NCBI RefSeq assembly: GCF_001723285.1
Contig: NZ_LPWG01000010.1
Coordinates: 1-64,000, forward strand
Length of the DNA stretch: 64,000 bases
Reading direction: 5' to 3'
DNA from: Methyloceanibacter methanicus
Lineage (GTDB): Bacteria > Pseudomonadota > Alphaproteobacteria > Rhizobiales > Methyloligellaceae
The number at the start of each line of letters is the position of its first letter. Positions within the stretch are counted from its first letter, which is position 1. The notes under the pieces are model-generated. The model did not search any database. It was given only the letters and a program-made list of their open reading frames with translations, and was not told the origin of the DNA. Shown piece by piece: positions 18,441-27,157 of this stretch. Made by a program: the position numbers and the translations under genes.

Positions 18441-19328
18441 CTAGGGTTTGAGCGCCGCCAACCCATCGCGGAAGGTCGGATAGGCCAGGCGCACGCCGAG
18501 GTCCGACTTGATGCGCGCATTGCCGATCTTGCGGCTGCCCTCGTAGAAGCTGCGCACCATGGGCGGCAGGTCCGCCTCGTCGAAGTCGATCTCCGGCGGC
18601 GGTTCGGCCCCGATCATTCGGGCGGCGTGAGCCACCACATCCCCAGGGGCGGCCGGCTCGTCGTCGGCGACATTGTAGATCGCGCCCGCGCTCGGTTTGG
18701 CGATGGAAGCCTCTAGCACGGTGGCGATGTCGTCCACGTGAATGCGGCTGAAGACCTGGCCGTGCTTGTTGATGCGCCGCGCCGTGCCGGCCGCGAGCTT
18801 GTCGAACACGCTGCGTCCGGGACCGTAGATTCCGGCGAGGCGAAAGATGTGGACCGGCACGCCGGTTTCCGCACCGAAATCGAGCCAGGCCTGTTCGGCC
18901 GCGACACGCGCTTCCGTGCGCGCGCTGTTGGGCTTGGGCTGCGTGCCCTCGTCGACCCAACGGCCTTGCTGGTCGCCGTAGACGCCGACGGTCGACAAAT
19001 AGCCAACCCATTCCAAGCTGCCGAGCTTCGCCAGCGCCTCGCGATAGTGGGTGAGCACGTGATCCCCATGACCGTCGCTTCCATGGCCTTCGTCATGACT
19101 GTCCGGCGGGATCGAGTGCAGCAAATGTGTCGTGCCCGGCAGCAACCGGTCGATATCCGCGTGAGGGGCCTCGCCGGAAAACGGCGCTGCCTCGTATCCG
19201 CGCGCGCGGAAGGCTTCGCGCTTGGCCTCGTCCCGCGCGGTGCCTGCGACCGTCCAGCCGCGCGCGGTCAGGCGCGGGGCGAGCGCTTGGGCGCAATAGC
19301 CAAATCCAAAGGCGAAGAGCCGGCTCAT
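18441..19328 (-). CDS. NAD(P)-binding SDR/epimerase-like protein (YeeZ type)
   Basis: 295 residues from the ATG at 19328, which overlaps the queG stop as ATGA. The dinucleotide motif is FGFGYCAQAL near residue 5, with a later TVGVYGDQQGRWVDE and an extended-SDR-like FRLAGIYGPGR. The group is annotated as atypical extended SDRs whose substrates are unknown. A His/Gly/Asp-rich insert (DEGHGSDGHGDHVL) could bind metal or be a flexible loop. Translationally coupled to queG. Confidence 0.82.
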   Translation of the reverse strand: MSRLFAFGFGYCAQALAPRLTARGWTVAGTARDEAKREAFRARGYEAAPFSGEAPHADIDRLLPGTTHLLHSIPPDSHDEGHGSDGHGDHVLTHYREALAKLGSLEWVGYLSTVGVYGDQQGRWVDEGTQPKPNSARTEARVAAEQAWLDFGAETGVPVHIFRLAGIYGPGRSVFDKLAAGTARRINKHGQVFSRIHVDDIATVLEASIAKPSAGAIYNVADDEPAAPGDVVAHAARMIGAEPPPEIDFDEADLPPMVRSFYEGSRKIGNARIKSDLGVRLAYPTFRDGLAALKP

Positions 19329-20455
19329 GACGCGCCCTTGCCGGCACCTGCCTGCCATTCCGCGCGCACGTGAGGGTCCGTCTCGGTCGAAAGCCGCGCC
19401 GAGACCAGGGCCGCGGACCGGTCGGGGTCGAGGCGCTGCAGCGCCCACACCGCCATGGCGCGCACCAGCGGCGACGCATCGTCGAGCAACGTCTCCACGG
19501 GACAGGTCAGCGAGGCGTCGGCGGCGTTGCCGGCAGCGATCAGCGCGTTGCGCACGAAGCGATCGCGACCCGTGCGCTTGATCGGCGTGCCGCGAAAGCG
19601 GTCGCGAAAGCCCGCATCGTCCAGCGCGAGAATTTCGGCGAGCGGCGGATCGTCAGCCTGCGGACGGATCGCCAGCTTCGCGTCGTGACCGGTCTTGGCG
19701 AACTTGTTCCAGGGGCACACGGCGAGGCAGTCGTCGCAGCCATAGATGCGGTTTCCCATCGCCTCCCGGAACTCGGGCGCGATGTGTCCCTTGTGCTCGA
19801 TGGTGAGGTAGGAGATGCAGCGGCGGGCGTCGATCTCGTACGGCGCGGTGAACGCGTCCGTGGGGCAAGCATCGAGACAGCGGCGGCAGGCGCCGCAATG
19901 GTCGATCTCGGGGACATCGGGCTCAAGCCCTGCCGTGGTGAAGATCGAGCCCAGGAACAGCCAGGAGCCGAACGCGCGCGAGACGAGATTGGTGTGTTTG
20001 CCCTGCCAGCCGAGGCCGGCCTTGGCCGCCAGCGGCTTCTCCATGACAGGCGCGGTGTCCACGAACACCTTCACGTCTCCGCCCGCGAGCGCCTGGACGT
20101 GTCCGGCCAGTTGTTTGAGCTTGCCTTTGATCACGTCGTGATAGTCGGCCCGCTTGGCGTAGATCGAGACGGCCCCGTGCGAGGCGTTCCGAAGGGCCGC
20201 GAACGGGCCGGCGGGCCCCCCATAGTTCAGCCCGAGCAGGATGATGCTCCGCGCGTCCGGCCACAGGGCGCGCGGGCTCTTGCGCCGCTCGGCCGTGTCC
20301 TTGAGCCAGCCCATGTCGCCCTCGCGGCCCTGCGCCAGAAATGCATCGAGCGCCGTGCCCATCGCATCGGGACTGTCTGCGGTGGTGATCCGCATGGCGT
20401 CGAAGCCAAGGGCCTCGGCCCGCTCGGCGATCCTCGCTTTCAGGGATTGCACCAT
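19325..20455 (-). CDS. queG: epoxyqueuosine reductase
   Basis: 376 residues from the ATG at 20455; a longer start at 20533 would overlap the upstream gene. QueG makes the last step of queuosine synthesis in tRNA with cobalamin and two 4Fe-4S clusters. The cluster motifs CGACRRCLDACPTDA and CDDCLAVCPWNKFA are present, together with the N-terminal cobalamin-binding domain and a C-terminal HEAT-like repeat (ALQRLDPDRSAALV). All cluster cysteines are intact. Coupled to the downstream SDR gene by a 4-bp overlap. Confidence 0.95.
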   Translation of the reverse strand: MVQSLKARIAERAEALGFDAMRITTADSPDAMGTALDAFLAQGREGDMGWLKDTAERRKSPRALWPDARSIILLGLNYGGPAGPFAALRNASHGAVSIYAKRADYHDVIKGKLKQLAGHVQALAGGDVKVFVDTAPVMEKPLAAKAGLGWQGKHTNLVSRAFGSWLFLGSIFTTAGLEPDVPEIDHCGACRRCLDACPTDAFTAPYEIDARRCISYLTIEHKGHIAPEFREAMGNRIYGCDDCLAVCPWNKFAKTGHDAKLAIRPQADDPPLAEILALDDAGFRDRFRGTPIKRTGRDRFVRNALIAAGNAADASLTCPVETLLDDASPLVRAMAVWALQRLDPDRSAALVSARLSTETDPHVRAEWQAGAGKGAS

Positions 20456-20513
20456 CACGGAAGACGGTCCGCCGATGGCGTGCCGCGCGGTCGGACGGGC
20501 GTTCGGACGGGAC

Positions 20514-21200
20514 TCAGAAATCGAGATCGGCATACGTGCCCGCCGGGATAAACCCGGCGACCCGATCCTGCAGGAGGGAACGGAACGACGGCCGTGACTT
20601 CACCAGCGCATACCAGTTCTTGGCAGGTTCGAACTCTTCCCACGGCACCTCGCCGAGATAGTCCAGCGCCGACAGGTGGGCCGCCGCGGCCAAGTCGGCA
20701 AAGCTCAATGTGTCCCCTGCGAGCCAGCTGCGCGTCTCCGTCAAATGGCCGATATAGGTCATATGATAGCGCAAATTGTCGTGCCCCGCCCGCATCGCCT
20801 CCATGTCGGGAGACGTGCTCTGCGGTCCGAATCGCCGGAACACCTTCTCGACGACGAGGTAATCCGTGACCTCGGCGTGGAACTTGTCGTGGAACCACGC
20901 GACCAGCCGCCGCGCCTCGGCACGGGCAGCCGCATCGCCCGGAAAGGGCTGGAAGCCCCGTAGGGCCCGTTCGTCCAACGTATCGGACAGCCATTCCGAG
21001 ATGGCGTAGGCCCCCACGATCGGCCCCTCGTCATCGGGAAGGAGGACCGGCAGCGTCCCGGCCGGATTGAGGGCCAGGAATTCGGGCCGCCACTCCCAGG
21101 GCTTTTCCTCGTTCAACTCCACCTCGACCCCGCATTCGGCGAGGGCGAGACGAATTGACCTGGAGTAGGCGCATAGCGGATGGTGGAGGAGATTCGCCAT
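20514..21200 (-). CDS. glutathione S-transferase family protein
   Basis: 228 residues starting MANLLHHPLCAYSRSIRLAL. The N-terminal thioredoxin-like domain has a Cys/Ser pair (CAYS) at the active-site position and the cis-Pro segment GTLPVLLPD; an all-helical C-terminal domain follows (LAGDTLSFADLAAAAHLSAL). The Cys makes a thiol-transferase-like activity possible. Substrate unknown. It precedes queG on the same strand with a 58-bp gap. Confidence 0.88.
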   Translation of the reverse strand: MANLLHHPLCAYSRSIRLALAECGVEVELNEEKPWEWRPEFLALNPAGTLPVLLPDDEGPIVGAYAISEWLSDTLDERALRGFQPFPGDAAARAEARRLVAWFHDKFHAEVTDYLVVEKVFRRFGPQSTSPDMEAMRAGHDNLRYHMTYIGHLTETRSWLAGDTLSFADLAAAAHLSALDYLGEVPWEEFEPAKNWYALVKSRPSFRSLLQDRVAGFIPAGTYADLDF

Positions 21201-21347
21201 TATGGGCTTCGATGGCTATTCGTTCGGAAAATGGGCTCGTTGGAAAGCAGACCCGGCGGAAAATGAATCGCGCCAAGCGCGTGGGCCTCGTATAGAACCT
21301 GCGGTCTAGGCGAACAAGCGGCTCGGCCGCGCGGGGGATTTGGGACC

Positions 21348-22145
21348 ATGACCATAGAGCAGATCATCGTTATCGCGGTGGTTCAGGGAATCACGGAATT
21401 CCTGCCGATATCGTCGTCGGGTCACCTGGTCCTGGTTCCCTATCTGTTTCACTGGCCCGATCAGGGGCAGTTCGTCGACGTCATGGTGCATGTGGGCACC
21501 TTGTTCGCGATCCTGATCTACTTCTGGCGCGACGTCTGGAAGCTCCTTGTCGGGACGCTGGAGCTTTTCAAGGGCAAGGTGACCCATGACGGCAAGCTCG
21601 CCATGTACATCATGCTGGCCACGATACCCGCGGTCGCGTTCGGGCTCTTCCTCAAGAAGTTCGGCTTCGGCGATCTGGAGCGCAGCGTCACGGTCGTCGC
21701 CTGGAACACCGTGATCTACGGCATTCTCATGCTGGTCGCCGATATGATGGGCCGGCAGGAGAAGACCATCGAGAACATGACCCTGAAGAACGCGCTGATC
21801 ATCGGCGTGGCCCAGGCCCTGGCGCTCATTCCGGGCACCAGCCGCTCCGGCGTGACCATGACCGCCGCGCGGTTTCTCAACTATACGCGCCCCGATGCGG
21901 CCCGCTTCTCGTTCCTGCTGGGAATTCCGGCAATCGCGGGCGCGGGCGTGCTGACCGTGGGCGAAGCACTGGCCGCGGGCGATACGATCACAATGGATGC
22001 GGTCTATTGCGCGATCCTGACCTTCTTCGCAGGCCTTGCCGCCATCGCGTTCCTCATGGCTCTGGTCCGGCGCATCAGCTTCCTGCCCTTCGTGCTCTAC
22101 CGCATGGTCCTGGGTGGATTCCTGCTGTTCATGATCTACGGCTAG
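21348..22145 (+). CDS. uppP: undecaprenyl-diphosphatase
   Basis: 265 residues, full length. It recycles the lipid carrier for peptidoglycan and O-antigen by dephosphorylating undecaprenyl pyrophosphate at the inner membrane. Both family signatures are present: the EFLPISSSGH motif near residue 18 and PGTSRSGVTMTAA near residue 160. Seven or eight hydrophobic helices. Single gene, tail to tail with the NDUFA9-like gene. Confidence 0.97.
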   Translation: MTIEQIIVIAVVQGITEFLPISSSGHLVLVPYLFHWPDQGQFVDVMVHVGTLFAILIYFWRDVWKLLVGTLELFKGKVTHDGKLAMYIMLATIPAVAFGLFLKKFGFGDLERSVTVVAWNTVIYGILMLVADMMGRQEKTIENMTLKNALIIGVAQALALIPGTSRSGVTMTAARFLNYTRPDAARFSFLLGIPAIAGAGVLTVGEALAAGDTITMDAVYCAILTFFAGLAAIAFLMALVRRISFLPFVLYRMVLGGFLLFMIYG

Positions 22146-22161
22146 GAGCGCGGCCCGGGCT

Positions 22162-23136
22162 CTACGCCTTGTAGACCGAGAACTGTCCGCGCGGCCGAAA
22201 CTGCTCCAGATAGTCCGGCACCACGCTGGCGACGGGCACGGGCTCGATGCCGAGCCCTTGCAGCGTGCGCTCGTCCTCGATCGCCGCCTCGCTCACCACG
22301 TTGTCGCTCTCGAGAAGGCGCACCTGGTCCACCGTGAGCGGGGGATTGGGCAACCACTGCAGCATGGCGCCCTGGAGCTTGGCCAGCCAGAAGGGCAGCG
22401 GGATCAGCGGGCGCGACCGCATCGTGTAGGCCAGCACGCGCTCCATCACGTCTCGCATGGAGAGGACCCTCGGGACCGCCCAACTCGTAGGGCGCGCCGT
22501 TCTCGTGCGCCCCTCGATCGCCGCGACGAGAGCCTGCGCCACGTCGCCGACAAAGACGGGCTGAAACCTCGTGTGCCCGCCGCCGATCAGAGGCAGGGCC
22601 GGAAACAGCCGGGCCATAGCCCCGAACCGGTTGAAGAACTGGTCCTCGGGACCGAACACGACCGAGGGCCGGACGATCGTGGCGTCCGGGTAGACGGCCC
22701 TGACACCCGCTTCGCCGGCTGCCTTGCTCTGGGCGTAGATCGCCGCCGATGAGGCGTCGGCGCCGATGGCCGAGACGTGGACGAACGTGCCGACGCCGGC
22801 GGCCTTCGCGGCCTCGGCGACATTGCGCGCGCCTTCGTCCTGCACCGTCTTGAAGGTCTGCTTGCCGGAGGCAAACAGGATTCCGACGAGGTTTACGACC
22901 GCGTCCGCATCCTCGGCCGCCGTCATAAGCGAGTCGGGGTAGCGCACATTGGCCTGGACCGGGACGATCTGGCCGACGCCCCCGAGCGGCTGGAGATGGC
23001 CGGCGAGATCGGGACGGCGGCAGGCGACCCGGATGCGCGCGCGCGTGCGCGCGATGGCCCGGACCAGGTGGCGTCCAAGGAATCCGGAGCCGCCATAAAC
23101 GGTTACGAGTGCTCGATTGTTCAGTGTCACGCCCAC
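22162..23136 (-). CDS. complex I NDUFA9-family NAD-dependent epimerase/dehydratase, double frame slip
   Basis: 324 residues with the NAD-binding motif YGGSGFLGRHLV near residue 14. The region VSAIGADASS, YAQSKAAGE, and IVRPSVVFGPEDQFFNRF is typical of the atypical SDRs called NDUFA9-like. Two compensating slips lie near 22468 (an extra base in a C run) and 22504-22508 (one missing); between them the conserved text ENGAPYELGG appears only in another frame. The overall length stays a codon multiple. In alphaproteobacteria this protein is a supernumerary complex I subunit or a quinone-linked reductase; the exact role is not settled by sequence. Confidence 0.85.
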   Translation of the reverse strand: MGVTLNNRALVTVYGGSGFLGRHLVRAIARTRARIRVACRRPDLAGHLQPLGGVGQIVPVQANVRYPDSLMTAAEDADAVVNLVGILFASGKQTFKTVQDEGARNVAEAAKAAGVGTFVHVSAIGADASSAAIYAQSKAAGEAGVRAVYPDATIVRPSVVFGPEDQFFNRFGAMARLFPALPLIGGGHTRFQPVFVGDVAQALVAAIEGRTRTARPTSWAVPRVLSMRDVMERVLAYTMRSRPLIPLPFWLAKLQGAMLQWLPNPPLTVDQVRLLESDNVVSEAAIEDERTLQGLGIEPVPVASVVPDYLEQFRPRGQFSVYKA

Positions 23137-23282
23137 GTCGATGCCTCACCTCTAGCCGCGCCTGGTTTCGCAGATGCAACATGCCACGAAGACGGGGCGC
23201 CTTGAAGGCGGTTCTTCGTCCCAAGTCCCGTTGCCGAAAGAATTGACATTACGCAGCGCCAATCGTACCTGAACCCGTTCAA

Positions 23283-23369
23283 GCCCAGGTGGCGGAATTG
23301 GTAGACGCGCTAGCTTCAGGTGCTAGTGCCCGTATGGGCGTGGAAGTTCGAGTCTTCTCCTGGGCACCA
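23283..23369 (+). tRNA. tRNA-Leu (CAG anticodon)
   Basis: GCCCAGG at 23283-23289 pairs with CCTGGGC before the discriminator A, and CCA is encoded. The anticodon stem CTAGC/GCTAG encloses the loop TTCAGGT, giving anticodon CAG (reads CUG). It has a normal long variable arm (CCCGTATGGG) and T-arm GTTCGAGTC. This is the ordinary bacterial Leu pattern, with D-arm GGCGGAATTGGTAGACGC. Confidence 0.97.
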
Positions 23370-23449
23370 TCGTTCGTCTCGCCGCATTCGGAGCGGCGAG
23401 CGCAATTGTCGGCAAAGGGGCGGGACCGCACCCTTCCGGAAAGACGCAA

Positions 23450-24070
23450 TTGAGCCAGTCCTCGACCGTCGAACTCTACAAGGGCGATCTGCCTCCGGGC
23501 CGCTTTTCGGCCAAGGCGATCGCGGTCGACACCGAGACGCTGGGTCTCAATCCACAGCGCGACCGGCTTTGCCTCGTACAGCTGTCCGACGGCGACGGGA
23601 CGGCCGCCCTGGTTCAGATTACGCCGGGCGCCGATGCCCCCGAGCTCAAGCGGCTTCTCGCCGACGAGAGCGTGGTCAAAATTTTCCACTATGCGCGTTT
23701 CGACGTGGCCGTGCTCAAACACTATCTCGGTGTCGACACCGCGCCGATCTACTGCACCAAGATCGCCTCGAAGCTGGCCCGCACCTATACGGACCGTCAT
23801 GGTCTGAAGGATATCTGCCGGGAACTGCTGGGCATCGAGCTGTCGAAGCAGCAGCAATCCTCCGATTGGGGCGCCGACATGTTGAGCCCCGACCAGCTCA
23901 ACTACGCGGCGAGCGACGTGCTATATTTACACGCGCTGAAGGAGCGGCTGGACAAGATGCTCGAGCGGGAGGGGCGCCAGCACTTTGCGCGCGCCTGTTT
24001 CGCGTTTCTGCCCGTCCGCGCCGAGCTGGACCTTAAAGGCTGGTCCGAGATCGATATTTTCGCCCATTGA
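23450..24070 (+). CDS. ribonuclease D-like 3'-5' exonuclease
   Basis: 206 residues from a TTG at 23450, with GGAAAG a short distance upstream. The DEDD exonuclease motifs are visible: AVDTETLGL (Asp/Glu of Exo I), FHYARFDVAVL (Exo II) and YAASDVLYLHALKERL (Exo III). It is shorter than E. coli RNase D because the HRDC domains are absent, as in many alphaproteobacterial copies. It processes tRNA or structured RNA 3' ends, and it follows the tRNA-Leu gene by 80 bp. Confidence 0.9.
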   Translation: MSQSSTVELYKGDLPPGRFSAKAIAVDTETLGLNPQRDRLCLVQLSDGDGTAALVQITPGADAPELKRLLADESVVKIFHYARFDVAVLKHYLGVDTAPIYCTKIASKLARTYTDRHGLKDICRELLGIELSKQQQSSDWGADMLSPDQLNYAASDVLYLHALKERLDKMLEREGRQHFARACFAFLPVRAELDLKGWSEIDIFAH

Positions 24071-24198
24071 GGCGCCCGAAAAGCCTCAGGAAATCAAGGG
24101 CCACGGTCGCAATCTGATCAAAGTCCTGCGGCTAGGTAGATTGGGCCATGAGGGGCCCCGAATGCGCGGAGCCAGATCCGTGAAAATTGGCGAACGCA

Positions 24199-24954
24199 AT
24201 GGCATATGAGGCGAATCTCGCACGCGCGCACGCGCGCCACCGGGTCCGGACGGCCGGAGAGCGCGCCCGCGCGATGCGGAGCGCCAAACGCCATAGCGTG
24301 CTCGTCCGCCTTTTGCGCCGGGTCTTGCCTGTTCTGGCTGTGCTGGTGCTTGGCGCCTATTTCTTCTCCACCCGTATGAACGTGCATGTTGGCGGGATCA
24401 TCGCGAGCATTGACGGCATGGAAGTGACCGACGGCGCCTTGCGGATGCTCAATCCGACCATGAGGGGCACCGACAAGAAGAACGGCGACTACGTCATCAG
24501 GGCCGATTACGCGGATCAGGACGTGGCGAACCCGAACCTCGTTGCGCTCAACACGATCAAGGCCGACGTGACCAATACGACCACCGGCGGCTGGTCGCGC
24601 ATGCGCGCCGTGCGGGGCAAGTTCGATTCGAAGAAGGAGCGGCTCATTCTGAAGGATCGGATCACGCTCGCCACGAGCACGGGTGTGACCGGCGAGCTCT
24701 CCTACGCCACGATCGACATGAAGAACTCGATCCTGCGGTCTCACAATCCGGTCGCGCTCGACATGCCCAACGGGACGGTCCGGGCCAACGGGATGACGCT
24801 CTATTCGGGTGAAAACACGATCGTTTTCCGGGGGAACGTGGCGGTCCATATCGATCCCCCGAAGAAAGAGGCCGCGGCGCCGGGCGAAACGCCCGCAGCA
24901 GCCGCCGGCGGGCCCGTCGCGACGGACGCCGCGCCGGCAGAAACGGTGCAATGA
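24199..24954 (+). CDS. lptC: LPS export ABC transporter periplasmic protein LptC
   Basis: 251 residues from the ATG at 24199; an in-frame TTG at 24187 is possible. The N-terminus is basic (about residues 1-38). One membrane anchor (VLPVLAVLVLGAYFF) then precedes a periplasmic beta-jellyroll of the LptC/OstA-like type. It passes LPS from LptBFG to LptA. The C-terminal tail is Ala/Pro-rich. The stop overlaps the lptA start (ATGA at 24951-24954), so the two are translationally coupled. Confidence 0.88.
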   Translation: MAYEANLARAHARHRVRTAGERARAMRSAKRHSVLVRLLRRVLPVLAVLVLGAYFFSTRMNVHVGGIIASIDGMEVTDGALRMLNPTMRGTDKKNGDYVIRADYADQDVANPNLVALNTIKADVTNTTTGGWSRMRAVRGKFDSKKERLILKDRITLATSTGVTGELSYATIDMKNSILRSHNPVALDMPNGTVRANGMTLYSGENTIVFRGNVAVHIDPPKKEAAAPGETPAAAAGGPVATDAAPAETVQ

Positions 24955-25889
24955 TGGACCCGCGCGGGGCGCTGGTCGTCATCGCTGTCTTGGCCGCGCT
25001 TGGGGGCGCGTTCGCTCCCCCGGCCCGGGCCGAGGAGGTCAAGAGCGCCTTCAAGGGGCTGTCCAAGAACTCGGACAAGCCCATCGATATCTTTTCCAAG
25101 ACGCTCACCGTTTACGACGACAAGAAGCTCGCCGTGTTCAAGGGCAATGTGCGCGCGAACCAGGGCACGTCCACATTACGGGCCGCGCAACTCGACGTTC
25201 ACTACATTGGCGGCGCCAACACGTTGACGGGGCAGCCCGCGCCAGCGCCGGAGAGCATGCAGGGGCCGTCCCAAGACGGCGCGGACGCCGACGCCAAATC
25301 ACGGATCAAGAAGATCGAGGCGCACGGCAACGTGGTGATCAATAGCGAGGATAATCAAACCACGACCTGCGACTGGCTTCTCTACGACGTGCCTGCCCAG
25401 AAGGTCACCGTGCGCGGCAACGTGGTCATCACCAGCGAGGAAGACCAAACGACGACCAGCGACTGGGCGATCTACGACGTGGCCGCGCAGAAGGCCGTGG
25501 TGGGCGGCAATGTGGTGTTATCCCAGGGACAGAACGTGCTAAAGGGAGACCGGCTCAATATCGACCTAGCGACAGGCGAGAGCCGGTTCGAGAACACGGG
25601 CACGACGGCCGATGGAAGCCGCCGGATTCGTGCGTTGCTTCTTCCGAAGGACGAAAAGAAGAAACCCGGCAAGGAGAAAGAGACGCCGGGCGAGGCCGGG
25701 GCGTCCCGCCGGGCCAAGTTCGGTAGCCGGCGTTTCAACGCGGGCAACGGTTCTATTGTTGGCAAGCGTGCCCGCAAGACAGTTGTGCCGGTGCAATCGG
25801 AGCGGATCGCACGTGCTGCGCGCGTCCGTGTGTCGCGCCGGACCTTGGCCATGAATGTCGCAGAATTGGTCCGTCACCGATTTCTATAG
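24951..25889 (+). CDS. lptA: LPS transport periplasmic protein LptA (OstA-like)
   Basis: 312 residues as read, with a signal peptide (cleavage after ARA, about residue 27) and OstA repeats. Two near-identical 30-residue units follow each other (GNVVINSEDNQTTTCDW... and GNVVITSEEDQTTTSDW...), then GNVVLSQGQNVLKGDRL, so the jellyroll seems to have been extended by duplication. LptA bridges the periplasm and carries LPS to the outer membrane. The last 65 or so residues are Arg-rich and unlike LptA; one missing base around the GGGG at 25699-25701 would give a stop at 25724-25726 instead, so the true end is uncertain. Confidence 0.88.
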   Translation: MMDPRGALVVIAVLAALGGAFAPPARAEEVKSAFKGLSKNSDKPIDIFSKTLTVYDDKKLAVFKGNVRANQGTSTLRAAQLDVHYIGGANTLTGQPAPAPESMQGPSQDGADADAKSRIKKIEAHGNVVINSEDNQTTTCDWLLYDVPAQKVTVRGNVVITSEEDQTTTSDWAIYDVAAQKAVVGGNVVLSQGQNVLKGDRLNIDLATGESRFENTGTTADGSRRIRALLLPKDEKKKPGKEKETPGEAGASRRAKFGSRRFNAGNGSIVGKRARKTVVPVQSERIARAARVRVSRRTLAMNVAELVRHRFL

Positions 25890-25941
25890 GATTCAGCAAG
25901 CGCTTTAGCCGATATTAATCGGCGGACGCTTTAACCGAAGG

Positions 25942-27131
25942 GTGAGAGGGGCAGTGGGCAAGGTGTTCTCGATTCCGGGACAAGGGGCAGTCGCAGCTCC
26001 TCAGGGTGCCCCTGCCGGGCACCAGCCTAGGCGCACGCCCGGCGAAGACACGGGACACCCGGATCGGCCCGCATATCCAGGCCATCCCACGCAACAGGCC
26101 CATCCCGCGCAATCGGCCCACCCCGCGCAACAAGCCCAGCCCGCCCAACAACGCCAGCCCGCGCAGCCAAGTTATCCCGCGCAGCCAAGTCATCCCGCGC
26201 AGCCAAGTCATCCCGCGCAGCCAAGGCAGCCCGTGCCGCAAGGCCGGCCCGTTCCGCAGCGGCAGCCGGCCTCGCACCCCGCGCCGCAGCAACGTGCACC
26301 GCAAGGTCAGCCCGTGCCGCCGCCACTGCCATCGACGCCGCCGCCCGTGCCACAGTCGCGCGCCGAACATCCCGCCGAGCGGGTGCCCCACGAATTGCAC
26401 GAGCCGGGCGAGGGCTGGCTGACCGTCCGGTCGATCGTCAAGAGCTTCAAGAAGCGCACCGTCGTTCGGGGCGTAGCATCGACGTGCGGCGCGGCGAGGC
26501 GGTCGGCCTCCTGGGCCCAAACGGCGCCGGCAAGACGACGACCTTCTACATGATCACCGGACTCATTCCGGCCGACGAGGGCTCGATCAAGATCGACGGG
26601 CAGGACGTCACCCGCCTGCCGATGTATCGCCGCGCCCGGCTGGGGATCGGTTATTTGCCGCAGGAAGCATCCATCTTTCGGGGCCTGACCGTCGAGGAGA
26701 ACATTCTGGCGGTTCTGGAAACGGTGGAGCCCAACCGGAAAGCGCGCCACGAACAGCTTGACGGCTTGCTTGAGGAATTCCGCATCACGCGGCTGAGAAA
26801 GTCGCCGTCCATGCGCCTGTCGGGCGGTGAGCGCCGGCGCGTCGAAATCGCCCGCGCCCTGGCAACCCGGCCGTCCTACATGCTGCTCGACGAACCTTTC
26901 GCTGGCATCGATCCGATCGCCGTGAATGACATTCGCGCGCTGGTCCGGCATCTGACCCAGCGCGGAATTGGTGTGCTGATCACAGATCACAATGTTCGCG
27001 AAACCCTCGACCTCGTTGGCCGGGCCTATATTATTCATGACGGGTCTGTTCTGACCCATGGGACGACCCACGAGATCGTCAATAATGAAGACGTGCGGCG
27101 CGTTTATCTGGGCGACGAGTTCAAGATATGA
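25942..27131 (+). CDS. lptB: LPS export ABC transporter ATP-binding protein LptB with Pro/Gln-rich extension, frameshifted
   Basis: ATPase that powers LPS extraction with LptFG. Walker A GPNGAGKTT, Q-loop LPQEASIF, signature LSGGERRRVEIARAL, Walker B YMLLDEPFAGIDP and H-loop ITDHN are intact in the last 216 residues. The frame slips at about 26474, where TVVRGV should run into SIDVRRGEAVGLLG, and the 1190-nt span is one base short. Before the ATPase lies a Pro/Gln-rich, repeat-bearing segment of about 150 residues (see 26170-26223), in frame with the ATPase up to the slip. Start uncertain: GTG at 25942 or at 25954. Rhizobiales LptB often has a shorter N-terminal extension; this one is unusually long. 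Confidence 0.88.
26170..26223 (+). repeat. three 18-bp tandem repeats inside lptB
   Basis: Three head-to-tail copies (26170-26187, 26188-26205, 26206-26223) encode Ser-(Tyr/His)-Pro-Ala-Gln-Pro. The first differs from the others at one base. Less regular copies of the His-Pro-Ala-Gln theme extend over about 26080-26300. Such codon-in-phase repeats vary easily by slippage, so copy number may differ between strains. Confidence 0.85.
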
Positions 27132-27157
27132 GTTCCTGATCGCAGATGAGTTCGTAG

